The notes beneath the pieces are model-generated. The model did no database searches. It had not been told where the DNA came from and was given only the letters and a program-made list of their open reading frames with translations. From an uncultured Geobacter sp. (GTDB lineage: Bacteria; Desulfobacterota; Desulfuromonadia; Geobacterales; Geobacteraceae), in contig CALABV010000056.1 in the NCBI GenBank assembly GCA_937886325.1, positions 1-16,292 of the forward strand: DNA of 16,292 bases, read 5' to 3'. Below are positions 7,101 through 13,742 of this stretch, one piece after another. The stretch's first letter is position 1. Every line of letters starts with the position of its first letter. The position numbers were made by a program, and so were the translations under genes.

Positions 7101-7434
7101 TGAGCGCTTTGCTGTAATTCAAGTTAACGCCCTGCATCTCAAAACCAAACTCTCTGGCAAAATCGAGTGCATCTTGAACAACGGCGTCAGACGCATCCTT
7201 GTCCACAGGCTTGTTTTGCGGCACGTAAATCACAAAGCTTTTGGTTTTCTGCATTGACAAAGCCACATACGCCGTCGAAACAGCCCCCTCCTGAACGACA
7301 CAGACAAAGGCTTCACAAGGCTGCTTCTCCCTCCTTCCATGCGCAATCATCACAGTCGACGTGGATCGGAACAGCGCCAGAACATCTTGAGCATCAGCCT
7401 CAATGTATTGAAGGGAACCATCCTCTATGAACAT
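4165..7434 (-). CDS. 1089-residue coiled-coil protein with duplicated end domains, under a cyclic-dinucleotide riboswitch
   Basis: I do not recognise a named family. Order of parts: an N-terminal alpha/beta-looking domain (about 8-123); a Ser/Lys/Gly-rich linker (124-215); a coiled coil of 22 tandem units (216-760), all 25 residues except the seventh (20); an acidic, low-complexity linker (about 780-965); and a C-terminal domain (972-1089) homologous to the first. The two end domains align without gaps at an offset of 962 residues and share CxAxxC, then YxAL, TK, YxP, DF, GFxM and VxL. There is no signal peptide or membrane segment, so it is probably cytoplasmic. The ATG at 7434 has a strong GGGGGAGAG ribosome-binding site. 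It is the only gene visible behind the GEMM-I riboswitch. A filament, scaffold or spacer role is inferred from shape only. Confidence 0.85.
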   Translation of the reverse strand: MFIEDGSLQYIEADAQDVLALFRSTSTVMIAHGRREKQPCEAFVCVVQEGAVSTAYVALSMQKTKSFVIYVPQNKPVDKDASDAVVQDALDFAREFGFEMQGVNLNYSKALREVVLNDLRVVRSGSGGKRVSQKKVPAEKTAKGTAVVTEKRGETADASGQKAVVSGTATGKESGTVESMEKMAASQGEDKEIRPAMPKEGRDKGGAGSDSVQDSGITAIRAEKERLKDEKKRIEKEAEIELAAFQMEIASITREIQSLSAERKSRAESAKAEIERLSMVKAAEQKASGDELASLDKKIEALKQEAKADEDTYSRQIREAMHEIEKLSAEKVELENRGFAELSAQKSEVKRLLEEKETAQKDREKEIAVLRRDVERLSSQESTDEDLIALKAEFERLVSERNDAQKALVAELSTLNEQIACLEEEKKQIEQGGERDLASLRSQLEALKQQKSDKEKAIGNELTTLREELEFLRGENEAAGDAASAEISALRSEKERLVEEKARIEQELSSEINQLRSERDLLEEEMNNAQQSFSGVLSELRGDMERLSSQKESMERASAEERSALHDSVRMLEEDIAAHGDASKKQLDDLRRQVEQLSDQKRVELEAASAEMSLLNAEVARLQKESAEFRENAVSEIEAIKVEIARLSEGMEAERGKASAELTALREEAARLSQVKAELEASSASELEAAREMVSRLASEVDELKKESAEKVAVLCSDAERLMQEREAAEQRAEAAVTAAREEIERLASELLHSGNAIMEVIASTHAEVLGRWERLPQKTFIEGNSGVSKEEIVSVQREPVRVSDEETTENNEIVELETVDLWETDTHESFDMKAGEELRGEIEDQTLVADAGQPGEMPESETATPAHETQLSSHDGGRENVKTEEEFAVGEIAGEGIGFTDDLDEEIADDAGSEAVLEGENVSSEMNSSDPFSFLHGGETQMGAFSTMPLSETGPSGPPVQFAINKSLSAVEYQSPNDIVEIYQSLNRTRVAMEDHTTLTCDAYLCGITRGSRYYVYIALYLVDTKGILVYSPEVQPEDSGTFAKILRDGMDFVEIVGFMMDTVDLGVNETQRVKALNKIPVLRKVSP
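4168..4521 (-). repeat. C-terminal copy of the duplicated end domain
   Basis: Residues 972-1089. It begins VEYQSPNDIVEIYQSL, contains CDAYLC (Cys1002, Cys1007), strand-like YYVYIALYLV and GILVYSP, then DFVEIVGFMM and VDL. Residues 974-1067 align without gaps to residues 12-105 of the same protein, with 23 identities in 94 positions by hand count. Confidence 0.8.
5155..6789 (-). repeat. 22 tandem 25-residue coiled-coil units (75-bp period)
   Basis: Protein residues 216-760. Units begin at 216, 241, 266, 291, 316, 341, 366, 386, 411, 436 and then every 25 residues to 736. Approximate consensus of the first half is E-[LI]-x-x-L-[RK]-x-E-[IV]-E-R-L-S. Core positions are 2, 5, 9 and 12, with a more variable second half. 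Only the unit at 366-385 differs in length (20 residues). The DNA copies have diverged, so this is mainly a protein-level repeat. Confidence 0.9.
7066..7413 (-). repeat. N-terminal copy of the duplicated end domain
   Basis: Residues 8-123, containing CEAFVC (Cys40, Cys45), strand-like TAYVALSM and SFVIYVP, then DFAREFGFEM and VNL. It is the partner of the C-terminal copy. The strongest match is residues 40-105, with 21 identities in 66 positions by hand count. Confidence 0.8.
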
Positions 7435-7461
7435 TTACTCTCCCCCTGCAATTCCGGAAAT

Positions 7462-7505
7462 AAAAAACCGGGGCAAAAATATCCGCTGATATTTCGGCAA
7501 CCCGG
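7462..7505 (-). terminator. Riboswitch expression platform: intrinsic terminator
   Basis: On the minus strand CCGGG (7505-7501) pairs with CCCGG (7472-7468). Inside it AAATATC (7494-7488) pairs perfectly with GATATTT (7483-7477) around an AGCG loop, and TTTTTT (7467-7462) follows. The left strands also belong to the 3' part of the GEMM aptamer, including its P1 helix, so aptamer and terminator cannot form together. Ligand binding should block termination, giving an ON switch. Confidence 0.8.
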
Positions 7506-7573
7506 CTGTCTGCTTGAGACCCTGGAGGCTTTCCGTCCCACCCTCGCGAATGGTTTAGTAGTATCGATTATCA
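7487..7573 (-). promoter_or_regulatory. GEMM-I cyclic-dinucleotide riboswitch aptamer, A20 (cGAMP-type) variant
   Basis: The conserved GEMM-I parts are all present on the minus strand: AAACC (7556-7552); P1b stem CCAUUC/GGGUGG closed by a GCGA GNRA tetraloop (7547-7544); core GGGACGGAAAGCC (7539-7527), including the A (7532) that stacks between the ligand bases; a short P3 hairpin GUCU-CAAGC-AGAC (7520-7508 region); and GGGUUGCCGA (7503-7494). P1 is UGAUA/UAUCA (7573-7569 with 7491-7487) plus UCG/CGA (7567-7565 with 7496-7494). From Vc2 position 13 to 52 it aligns without gaps. The position equivalent to Vc2 G20 is A (7559), as in Geobacter riboswitches reported to bind 3',3'-cGAMP. It controls the 1089-residue coiled-coil gene. 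Confidence 0.9.
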
Positions 7574-7607
7574 TTAATTGATTCATTTGTTTATCAAAGA
7601 TGCGACC

Positions 7608-7635
7608 ATTATCCGAATTGGAAAAGCAAAGTCAA
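7608..7635 (-). promoter_or_regulatory. Promoter of the riboswitch-coiled-coil transcript
   Basis: On the minus strand TTGACT (7635-7630) and GATAAT (7613-7608) each match 5 of 6 consensus bases and are 16 bp apart. The start site would fall near 7601, about 28 nt before the aptamer P1 strand, which is where a riboswitch promoter should be. Confidence 0.65.
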
Positions 7636-7760
7636 CAGGTTTTTCATTTCTCTGCATAAGGTCTGAAGGCTGAAAAGAGTAAGCTTTATGTTCAATTTTT
7701 CTTGAGTTTGTGATACCATTCCGCAATCTGAAAGTACAACCGAAAAAGAGGACCAGAAAC

Positions 7761-7967
7761 ATGCAGAACGTCATCAAATCACAGAAAACCGTATCGGAAG
7801 AAGAACTCAAAAAAATCAAGGAACTGGACTGGAACTCATATTACAAGGAATCATCCCCCCCCGAAATGAAGGGTATGACAAACTGTCCCAAATGCAACGC
7901 AATCATACTATCTCGAGACGATCAACCGGAGATTAACTGTTACAGCTGCGGAGAGAAAATCAAGTAG
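7761..7967 (+). CDS. Small zinc-ribbon protein, function unknown
   Basis: This 68-residue protein starts at 7761, chosen because AGAGGA (7747-7752) stands 8 nt upstream; the longer in-frame ATG at 7710 has no such site. A charged helical N-terminal part (about 11-31, EEELKKIKELDW) is followed by a C-terminal zinc ribbon with CPKC at 42-45 and CYSC at 60-63, the usual two-knuckle pattern for one zinc ion. It could bind nucleic acid or protein; nothing more specific is visible. It is transcribed divergently from the riboswitch gene. A weak extended -10 (TGTGATACC, near 7720) is the only promoter-like element I see. There is no operon partner, since the next gene is over 200 bp away with its own leader. 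Confidence 0.7.
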   Translation: MQNVIKSQKTVSEEELKKIKELDWNSYYKESSPPEMKGMTNCPKCNAIILSRDDQPEINCYSCGEKIK

Positions 7968-8082
7968 CGGCATGCAAAAAGAATCATCGCGCATCCGACA
8001 GTGTATTCGATCATAAAGATGAAAATGCTCCATCCCCCTCCTCTTTCCGATTGAAGAAGGGAGTGTTTTCGTGAGAAGTATC

Positions 8083-8110
8083 TTGCATTTTTTTTTTCTG
8101 ATGTTATTAT
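8083..8110 (+). promoter_or_regulatory. Weak candidate promoter for the exported lysine-rich protein
   Basis: TTGCAT (8083-8088) and TATTAT (8105-8110) are 16 bp apart, with a run of T in the spacer. The 223-bp gap (7968-8190) holds nothing else I can identify. Confidence 0.3.
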
Positions 8111-8190
8111 TTCCACCGATTCTGTTCCGTGTTTCTCAACCTGCCGAAAGTCTTGCAGCAAGGTTTTTATTTTATCCTTAGGAGGACGCC

Positions 8191-8562
8191 ATGAAAAAAG
8201 CAGTCGTATCCGTTGTAGCAGTTCTCGCCGTATTTGCATTCGCATGCACCGTTCTGGCCGAAGAAAAGTATCCCACCCAAGGAGCCACAGTCAAAACGGT
8301 CGTAACCACTCCTGATGGAAAGGTTGTGAAGGAAGACGTCGTAACCGACACAACAAAAGGCGCCGACACTGCTGTACAGTACAAGGAACTGCAGAAGGGG
8401 CAGGCAGATCAGGAGATGAAGACCGAGGCAAAAAAAGAGGATCAGAAAGCAGCTACCCCCAAAAAGAAGAAAGCAGCAAAGAAAAAAGTAAAGAAATCGA
8501 AAGCGAAAGAGGCTGTTGCTCCGGCAGCCCCCGCCACTCCGGAAGCTCCTGCTGCTAAGTAA
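8191..8562 (+). CDS. Exported lysine-rich, low-complexity small protein
   Basis: No known family recognised. The 123-residue product has a clear signal peptide (MKKAVVSVVAVLAVFAFA, cleavage likely after VLA at 23). A Cys at 19 lacks a good lipobox, so it is probably not a lipoprotein. Residues 24-65 are moderately ordered (TVVTTPDGKVVKEDVVTDT, beta-hairpin-like). Residues 79-107 are a lysine-rich tract (PKKKKAAKKKVKKSKAKE), and the tail is Ala/Pro-rich (PAAPATPEAPAAK). The start follows TAGGAGG with 6-7 nt spacing, a very strong ribosome-binding site, and the gene ends at a long terminator, so it looks like a well-expressed single gene. A periplasmic or envelope location with affinity for anionic polymers is inference. 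Confidence 0.75.
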   Translation: MKKAVVSVVAVLAVFAFACTVLAEEKYPTQGATVKTVVTTPDGKVVKEDVVTDTTKGADTAVQYKELQKGQADQEMKTEAKKEDQKAATPKKKKAAKKKVKKSKAKEAVAPAAPATPEAPAAK

Positions 8563-8584
8563 CCATATCCCTTAACAAAAAGAT

Positions 8585-8624
8585 AAACAAAGAGGCCGTA
8601 TCCCTTGATACGGCCTCTTTGTTT
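8585..8624 (+). terminator. Strong intrinsic terminator after the lysine-rich gene
   Basis: A perfect 18-bp stem (8585-8602 with 8607-8624) centred on AGGCCGTATC / GATACGGCCT has a CCTT loop and ends in GTTTTCT. It can also act on the opposite strand. Confidence 0.93.
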
Positions 8625-8704
8625 TCTCAGATCGGCATGTGGTGACGAAAAGTATATCCGTCCGGATTTGCCCGTATTTTAATGAGCGTTTTGAAGGCAA
8701 ACTC

Positions 8705-8737
8705 AAAAAAAATGCCCTTCCGGCAGAAGGGCATTTT
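8705..8737 (-). terminator. Intrinsic terminator of the pyruvate carboxylase gene
   Basis: A 12-bp stem, AAAATGCCCTTC (8709-8720) with GAAGGGCATTTT (8726-8737), lies 10 bp beyond the pyc stop. On the minus strand it runs into TTTT (8708-8705). Some activity on the plus strand is also possible. Confidence 0.88.
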
Positions 8738-8746
8738 CGTTTCCTT

Positions 8747-11700
8747 TTATGTAAGAACCACCAAAAGGTCGTCTTTTTCTACTTTCTCCCCTTCTTCAAA
8801 TTTTACCTCCGAGACTTTTCCATCACATCTGGCTTTGACATTGGTTTCGAGTTTCATTGCCTCGGTCACCATCAAAATATCGCCTATCTTGATCTCATCG
8901 CCGGCCTTTACAAAGACTTTCAGCACTTTTCCCGGCATAGGCGCTCCGATGTGATTGGGGTTTGATGATTCAGCCTTGACACGCTCCTTTTCATCGGTAA
9001 CCGCCGACTGGTCACGTACGGTTACCTGTCGAGCCAATCCGTTCAACTCGAAGTATACCTGACGGGTTCCGTCAGAATGAACCGCGCCTATTGCGTTCAG
9101 TTTGATGATAAGTGTTTTTCCCGGATCTATCTCCACTGAGGTTTCCTGGCCCGGTTCAAGCCCATAGAAGAATATCGGAGTCGGGATGACCGACGTGTCG
9201 GAATAGTTCAGACGGTGACGATCGAATTCCGGATAGACATTTGGATAGAGAGCATTCGAAAGAAGTGTCCTGTTATCAACCAGATGTCCAACTTTTTCTT
9301 GCAGCTTTCTTCGCTCTTCTTCGAAGTCGACCGGGTCGAGGAGTTCACCCGGACGACAGGTAATCGGCTTCTCTTCCTTCAGAATAATTTCCTGAAGTTT
9401 CTCTGGGAAACCTCCGTATGGCTGGCCAATCATACCTTTGAAAAATCCTACTACCGATTCGGGAAATGACATATCAGCGCCACGGGTATAGACATCTTCC
9501 ACGTCCATGTTGTTCTTGACCAGGAAGATGGCCATATCACCGACAACCTTTGATGAAGGTGTGACCTTTATGATGTCGCCGAAGAGGAGATTGACCTTGT
9601 GGTACATCTCCTTGCATTCGTCCCATCGATCCAGCAGTCCCAGCGCGGCAACCTGGGGTTTGTAATTAGAATACTGACCGCCGGGGATCTCATGGAAATA
9701 TACTTCGGCGGTACCGCTCTTCAGACCCGATTCGAAGGGTACGTAGTAGTCCCGAACCGTTTCCCAGTAGTTTGCCAGCTTCTGGAGCCCTGCCTCGTTA
9801 AGCCGCGGATCCCACTCACTACCCCGAAGCGCTGCTATTATCGCGTTCAGGTTCGGTTGGGAGGTAAGACCGGAGATCGAGGAAAGGGCTGAGTCAATGA
9901 TATCTACTCCGGCCTGACATGCCATCAGGAGAGATGCTTCACCATTCCCGGAGGTGTCGTGGGTGTGCAGGTGGACCGGAATACCAATCTCGCTCTTCAG
10001 AACCTTTACGAGCTTATGGGCCGCAAAGGGCTTTAAGAGCCCTGCCATATCCTTGATTGCAAGAATATGCGCCCCCATTTTCTCAAGTTCCTTGGCGAGT
10101 GAAACATAGTAGTCAAGTGGATATTTGTCACGCTTCGGATCGGTGATATCACCGGTATAGCAGATAGACGCCTCGCATACTTTTCCGGTTTTCAGAACAG
10201 CGTCCATTGCGACTTTCATCCCTTTTGTCCAGTTCAGGGAGTCGAACACGCGAAAGATATCAATTCCGGAAGTCGCTGCCTCTTCCACAAAACGTTCCAC
10301 CACGTTGTCCGGATAGTTCGTATAACCGACAGCGTTGGAACCGCGCAGCAACATCTGAAACAAAATATTGGGGATAGCCTCCCTCAGCTTATGGAGACGT
10401 TGCCAGGGGCATTCCTTTAGGAAACGCATCGAAACATCAAAGGTAGCGCCACCCCACATTTCCAGGGAAAAAATCCCGGCACCCAAGTGAGAGGTTGATT
10501 CCGCAATGCGCAGGAGATCAAACGTTCTGACGCGGGTCGCCAGAAGAGATTGATGCGCATCTCGCATCGTGGTATCAGAAATCAGTATCCTTTTCTGTTC
10601 CAGAATCCAACGCGAGAGTCCATCCGCACCCCTATCCCGCAGAATCTCAGCGGTGCCCGTCGGGCGAGGAGTGGCGGCGTCTATCTCGGGGACTCTCGGT
10701 TCCAGCAAGTCCGCGGAACGAAGCGGTTTCGCAATGCCGGGTGAACCATTGACTATCACATTTCCGAGAAAGTTGAGAATTTTTGTTGCCCGGTCCTTTT
10801 TCTCTTTCATCGTCATCAATTCCGGGTGCTTGTCGATAAAAGAAGTGTCGCATTTGCCGGCAAGAAAGATAGGATGTGTAACAACATTTTCAAGAAATGC
10901 GATATTCGTGTTCACTCCCCTGATTCTGAATTCCTGGAGAGAACGGTTCATAACCTGTGCGGCATCCTTCAGATTGAGACCCCAAGTGCTTATCTTGACG
11001 AGAAGAGAGTCGTAGTGGGGTGTAATATGGGCGCCGGTAAATGCATTGCCGGCATCAAGACGCACACCGAATCCGCCCGGTGATCGGTATGCCTTCAGCG
11101 TACCGAAATCCGGCGCGAAATTATTTCTCGGATCCTCGGTTGTGATTCGGCATTGGATGGCATGCCCCCACATGGTAATCGACTCTTGAGAGGGAATCCC
11201 TATCTCAGGATCGGACAGCTTGAACCCTTGCGCCACAAGAAGCTGTGCCTGCACAAGATTTCTGCCGGTAATCATCTCTGTTACGGTATGCTCGACCTGG
11301 ATGCGTGGGTTCATCTCGATAAAATAGTAATTCCCTTCCTGGTCGAGAAGAAATTCCACCGTGCCGGCATTGCGGTAGGTAACTTGGCGTGCGACACGGA
11401 GTGCCGCTTCGCATAGCTCTTGACGCCTTTGTGGGGTGATACTGAGGGAAGGAGCGAACTCCACCACCTTCTGGTGGCGGCGTTGAATGGAGCAGTCACG
11501 CTCAAAGAAATGAACCAGATTTCCGTAGTTGTCTCCAAGGATTTGTACTTCAATATGCTTTGGATGTTCGATAAAGCGTTCCAGGAAGACCGCGGGATTT
11601 CCAAAAGCGGCCTTTGCCTCGCTTCGCGCACTGGCCAACCCCTCAAGAAGCTCCTTCTGGTTCCGTGCAACACGCATTCCCCGTCCGCCTCCCCCAGCAG

Positions 11701-12193
11701 CGGCTTTAATGATTACCGGGTAACCGGACCGCGCGGTAAACTCGATAGCCTCGTTATCGCTCTCAACAGGATCTTCGGTTCCGGGGATTACGGGCACTCC
11801 TGCCGCCGTGGCGACTTTTCGCGCAGCAATCTTATCTCCCACCTTGCGTTGCATCGCGGCAGTTGGACCAATAAAGACAATCCCGGCGTTTTCACATTTT
11901 TCAGCAAACTCAGGATTTTCTGAAAGAAATCCATACCCCGGATGAATCGCATCAACCCCTTTTTCTAGTGCAATGCTGATTATTTCATCAATTCCCAGGT
12001 AAGCATCAACCGGACTTTTTCCTTTTCCGATAAGATATGCCTCGTCGGCCTTGTAACGGTACAATGAAAGTTTGTCTTCCTGGGAATAAACGGCGACAGT
12101 CCCTATTCCCAATTCATTGCAGGCTCGGAAAATTCTGATAGCTATTTCGCCTCTATTTGCGGCAAGTACCTTTTTGAAAATCCTTTTTTCCAT
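8747..12193 (-). CDS. pyc: Pyruvate carboxylase, single-chain biotin enzyme
   Basis: The enzyme carboxylates pyruvate to oxaloacetate with ATP and bicarbonate, refilling the TCA cycle in the cytoplasm. At 1148 residues it is the full alpha4 form. The biotin carboxylase domain (about 1-460) has the glycine-rich ATP-grasp loop AAAGGGGRGM (164-173), SIQRRHQK (235-242) and EMNPRIQVEHT (293-303). The carboxyltransferase domain begins near ISDTTMRDAHQS (538-549), with the carboxylated lysine expected at Lys714 (AIKDMAG) and metal-binding HLHTHD (741-746). The biotinyl domain ends the chain with EAMKLE; biotinylated Lys is at 1114. The ATG at 12193 is set by AGGGAG (12206-12201) with 7-nt spacing. 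It is a monocistronic unit with its own promoter and terminator, divergent from the parvulin gene. All catalytic motifs are intact. Confidence 0.98.
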   Translation of the reverse strand: MEKRIFKKVLAANRGEIAIRIFRACNELGIGTVAVYSQEDKLSLYRYKADEAYLIGKGKSPVDAYLGIDEIISIALEKGVDAIHPGYGFLSENPEFAEKCENAGIVFIGPTAAMQRKVGDKIAARKVATAAGVPVIPGTEDPVESDNEAIEFTARSGYPVIIKAAAGGGGRGMRVARNQKELLEGLASARSEAKAAFGNPAVFLERFIEHPKHIEVQILGDNYGNLVHFFERDCSIQRRHQKVVEFAPSLSITPQRRQELCEAALRVARQVTYRNAGTVEFLLDQEGNYYFIEMNPRIQVEHTVTEMITGRNLVQAQLLVAQGFKLSDPEIGIPSQESITMWGHAIQCRITTEDPRNNFAPDFGTLKAYRSPGGFGVRLDAGNAFTGAHITPHYDSLLVKISTWGLNLKDAAQVMNRSLQEFRIRGVNTNIAFLENVVTHPIFLAGKCDTSFIDKHPELMTMKEKKDRATKILNFLGNVIVNGSPGIAKPLRSADLLEPRVPEIDAATPRPTGTAEILRDRGADGLSRWILEQKRILISDTTMRDAHQSLLATRVRTFDLLRIAESTSHLGAGIFSLEMWGGATFDVSMRFLKECPWQRLHKLREAIPNILFQMLLRGSNAVGYTNYPDNVVERFVEEAATSGIDIFRVFDSLNWTKGMKVAMDAVLKTGKVCEASICYTGDITDPKRDKYPLDYYVSLAKELEKMGAHILAIKDMAGLLKPFAAHKLVKVLKSEIGIPVHLHTHDTSGNGEASLLMACQAGVDIIDSALSSISGLTSQPNLNAIIAALRGSEWDPRLNEAGLQKLANYWETVRDYYVPFESGLKSGTAEVYFHEIPGGQYSNYKPQVAALGLLDRWDECKEMYHKVNLLFGDIIKVTPSSKVVGDMAIFLVKNNMDVEDVYTRGADMSFPESVVGFFKGMIGQPYGGFPEKLQEIILKEEKPITCRPGELLDPVDFEEERRKLQEKVGHLVDNRTLLSNALYPNVYPEFDRHRLNYSDTSVIPTPIFFYGLEPGQETSVEIDPGKTLIIKLNAIGAVHSDGTRQVYFELNGLARQVTVRDQSAVTDEKERVKAESSNPNHIGAPMPGKVLKVFVKAGDEIKIGDILMVTEAMKLETNVKARCDGKVSEVKFEEGEKVEKDDLLVVLT

Positions 12194-12301
12194 CTAATGG
12201 CTCCCTGAAAAGAAAAAATCTGATACTTGTTAATTCTCGGGCGGATACTGAAAGCCCTGAAGGAAGAAAACGGCAAGATACAGTTAATAGTTTGAAGTTT
12301 G

Positions 12302-12331
12302 TATAAAACCAGATTCACCGGTCAATGTCAA
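12302..12331 (-). promoter_or_regulatory. Putative promoter of pyc
   Basis: On the minus strand a perfect TTGACA (12331-12326) is followed 18 bp later by TTTATA (12307-12302). The leader to the ATG at 12193 would be about 100 nt; I see no recognised riboswitch in it. Confidence 0.5.
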
Positions 12332-12401
12332 TCTTCTATACTTAGTTCCAATCAACTCCTCCCAGCGACATAGTTTGTACTCATGAAGGGAAAAATAAAC
12401 T

Positions 12402-12429
12402 TTGAATGCATTCCTCGACATGGTAGTAT
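12402..12429 (+). promoter_or_regulatory. Putative promoter of the parvulin chaperone gene
   Basis: TTGAAT (12402-12407) and TAGTAT (12424-12429) are 16 bp apart and 35 bp before the ATG. It is divergent from and separate from the pyc promoter within the 270-bp gap. Confidence 0.45.
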
Positions 12430-12463
12430 TCGATGAAACATAAAAGTCGTAAAGGAGAACAAA

Positions 12464-13486
12464 ATGCTTTGTAAGCGGAAAACCTTTCATCTATTGTTTT
12501 GCTTTGTTTTCGTAGCGCTGATGGGTCTGAATAGTACCGCACTTGCCGCAGGGAAAAAGAAGGTATCTTCAAAGGTATCAAGTGTCACTCCTGCGTCGAA
12601 CTCCACTGCTGTAGCAAAAGTCAACGGTACCTCCATAACAAGGGGAGAACTTGACCGGGCCATGAAAGTCATGCTCGTTCAGACAGGTGCGCCATCAAAC
12701 CTCACTGCTGACCAGAAAAAATCCGCAGAGACGGCGGTCCTCAACCAACTTGTCTCCGCGGAACTATTATTCCAAGCCGGCAGGAAACTGGAGGTAAAGG
12801 ACATCGAAAAACAGGTTGATGCGCAAATAAGCAGCGCAAAAGCAAAATTTTCAACACCTGCCCAGTTTGACAAATCGCTTAAGGAAAACGGCATCACGGA
12901 GAATGACCTGAAGGAGTATGCGCGAAAAGAACTCTATATCAACAACCTGATTGAAACCCAAATAGCCTCCAAGGTAAGCGTTACCGAAGCTGAAGAAAAG
13001 AAATTCTACGACGAAAACCCTGATAAGTTCAAATTGCCCGAGAGTGTTCGTGCCAGCCACATTCTGATTGGTGTGGATGCGAAGTCAACCGACGCAGACA
13101 AGTTAAAAGCTAAGGAAAAGGCGGAGACTGTTTTAAAGAAAGTTAAGGGAGGGGAAGACTTCGCAACAGCAGCAAAGGAGAACTCAACGTGTCCGAGTTC
13201 AACACAGGGGGGAGACCTTGGTTTTTTCACGAAGGGGCAAATGGTTCCTGCGTTTGAAAACGCTGCGTTTTCTCTCCAGCCGGGAGAAGTGAGCGATGTT
13301 GTTGAAACGCAGTTCGGTTACCACATAATAAAGGTTGTTGAAAAACAGCCTGCAAGAACGGTTTCGTTCGATGAGGCAAAGCAGAAAATCCAGGATTTCC
13401 TGAAAAGCCAGAAAATAAGAAAAGGCATCAATGATTATGTGGAGAAGCTTCGTAAGGAAGGAAAGGTCGAGATTCTCGCCTCCTGA
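12464..13486 (+). CDS. Secreted SurA/PrsA-type peptidyl-prolyl isomerase (parvulin)
   Basis: A periplasmic foldase that assists secreted or outer-membrane proteins. The 340 residues comprise a signal peptide (1-29, hydrophobic 9-22, cleavage likely after ALA), a Lys/Ser-rich spacer, and a SurA_N-type chaperone region beginning with AVAKVNGTSITRGELDRA (49-66) and reaching about 185. One parvulin domain follows (about 195-294) with RASHILI (His199), GGDLGFF (249-255) and FGYHIIKV (284-291, His287). The C-terminal helix (about 303-331) completes the chaperone fold. SurA itself usually has two parvulin domains; a single domain and this length fit PrsA/PpiC-like proteins of Desulfuromonadia. The start is set by AAGGAG (12452-12457). 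It has its own promoter and terminator. Confidence 0.9.
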   Translation: MLCKRKTFHLLFCFVFVALMGLNSTALAAGKKKVSSKVSSVTPASNSTAVAKVNGTSITRGELDRAMKVMLVQTGAPSNLTADQKKSAETAVLNQLVSAELLFQAGRKLEVKDIEKQVDAQISSAKAKFSTPAQFDKSLKENGITENDLKEYARKELYINNLIETQIASKVSVTEAEEKKFYDENPDKFKLPESVRASHILIGVDAKSTDADKLKAKEKAETVLKKVKGGEDFATAAKENSTCPSSTQGGDLGFFTKGQMVPAFENAAFSLQPGEVSDVVETQFGYHIIKVVEKQPARTVSFDEAKQKIQDFLKSQKIRKGINDYVEKLRKEGKVEILAS

Positions 13487-13514
13487 CAAGCAATTCCTTG
13501 AAACCGCTTTTGCT

Positions 13515-13551
13515 AAAAAGGGCGTGAAGTTTTTCCGGAACGCCCTTTTTT
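13515..13551 (+). terminator. Intrinsic terminator after the parvulin gene
   Basis: An 11-bp stem, AAAAAGGGCGT (13515-13525) with ACGCCCTTTTT (13540-13550), around a 14-nt loop ends in a T run. It lies 28 bp past the stop codon. Confidence 0.9.
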
Positions 13552-13742
13552 AGTATCCAAACAACCCGCCCCATTTCAATGAATCGCTGCGGCTTTCCGA
13601 ACGTTGGCGAACCTTGAATTATCCAGCGTTCACACACTCCTGTCCGGTCAGGTCAATAACCCTGTACTCACTCCCTCCGTGCCAAAAATCACTGCCAAAT
13701 CGTTCCATAGTTGAGTCAATGATCCCTTTTTTCTCCGATCAC

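Noticed and set aside
7583..7819. Minus-strand open frame overlapping the zinc-ribbon gene start and riboswitch promoter
   Set aside because: It lies across the riboswitch promoter and antisense to the zinc-ribbon gene, with no domain pattern.
13552..13742. Small genes between the parvulin and regulator genes
   Set aside because: Open frames here lack ribosome-binding sites and recognisable sequence; the in-frame extension of the regulator from 13614 is upstream of its promoter.
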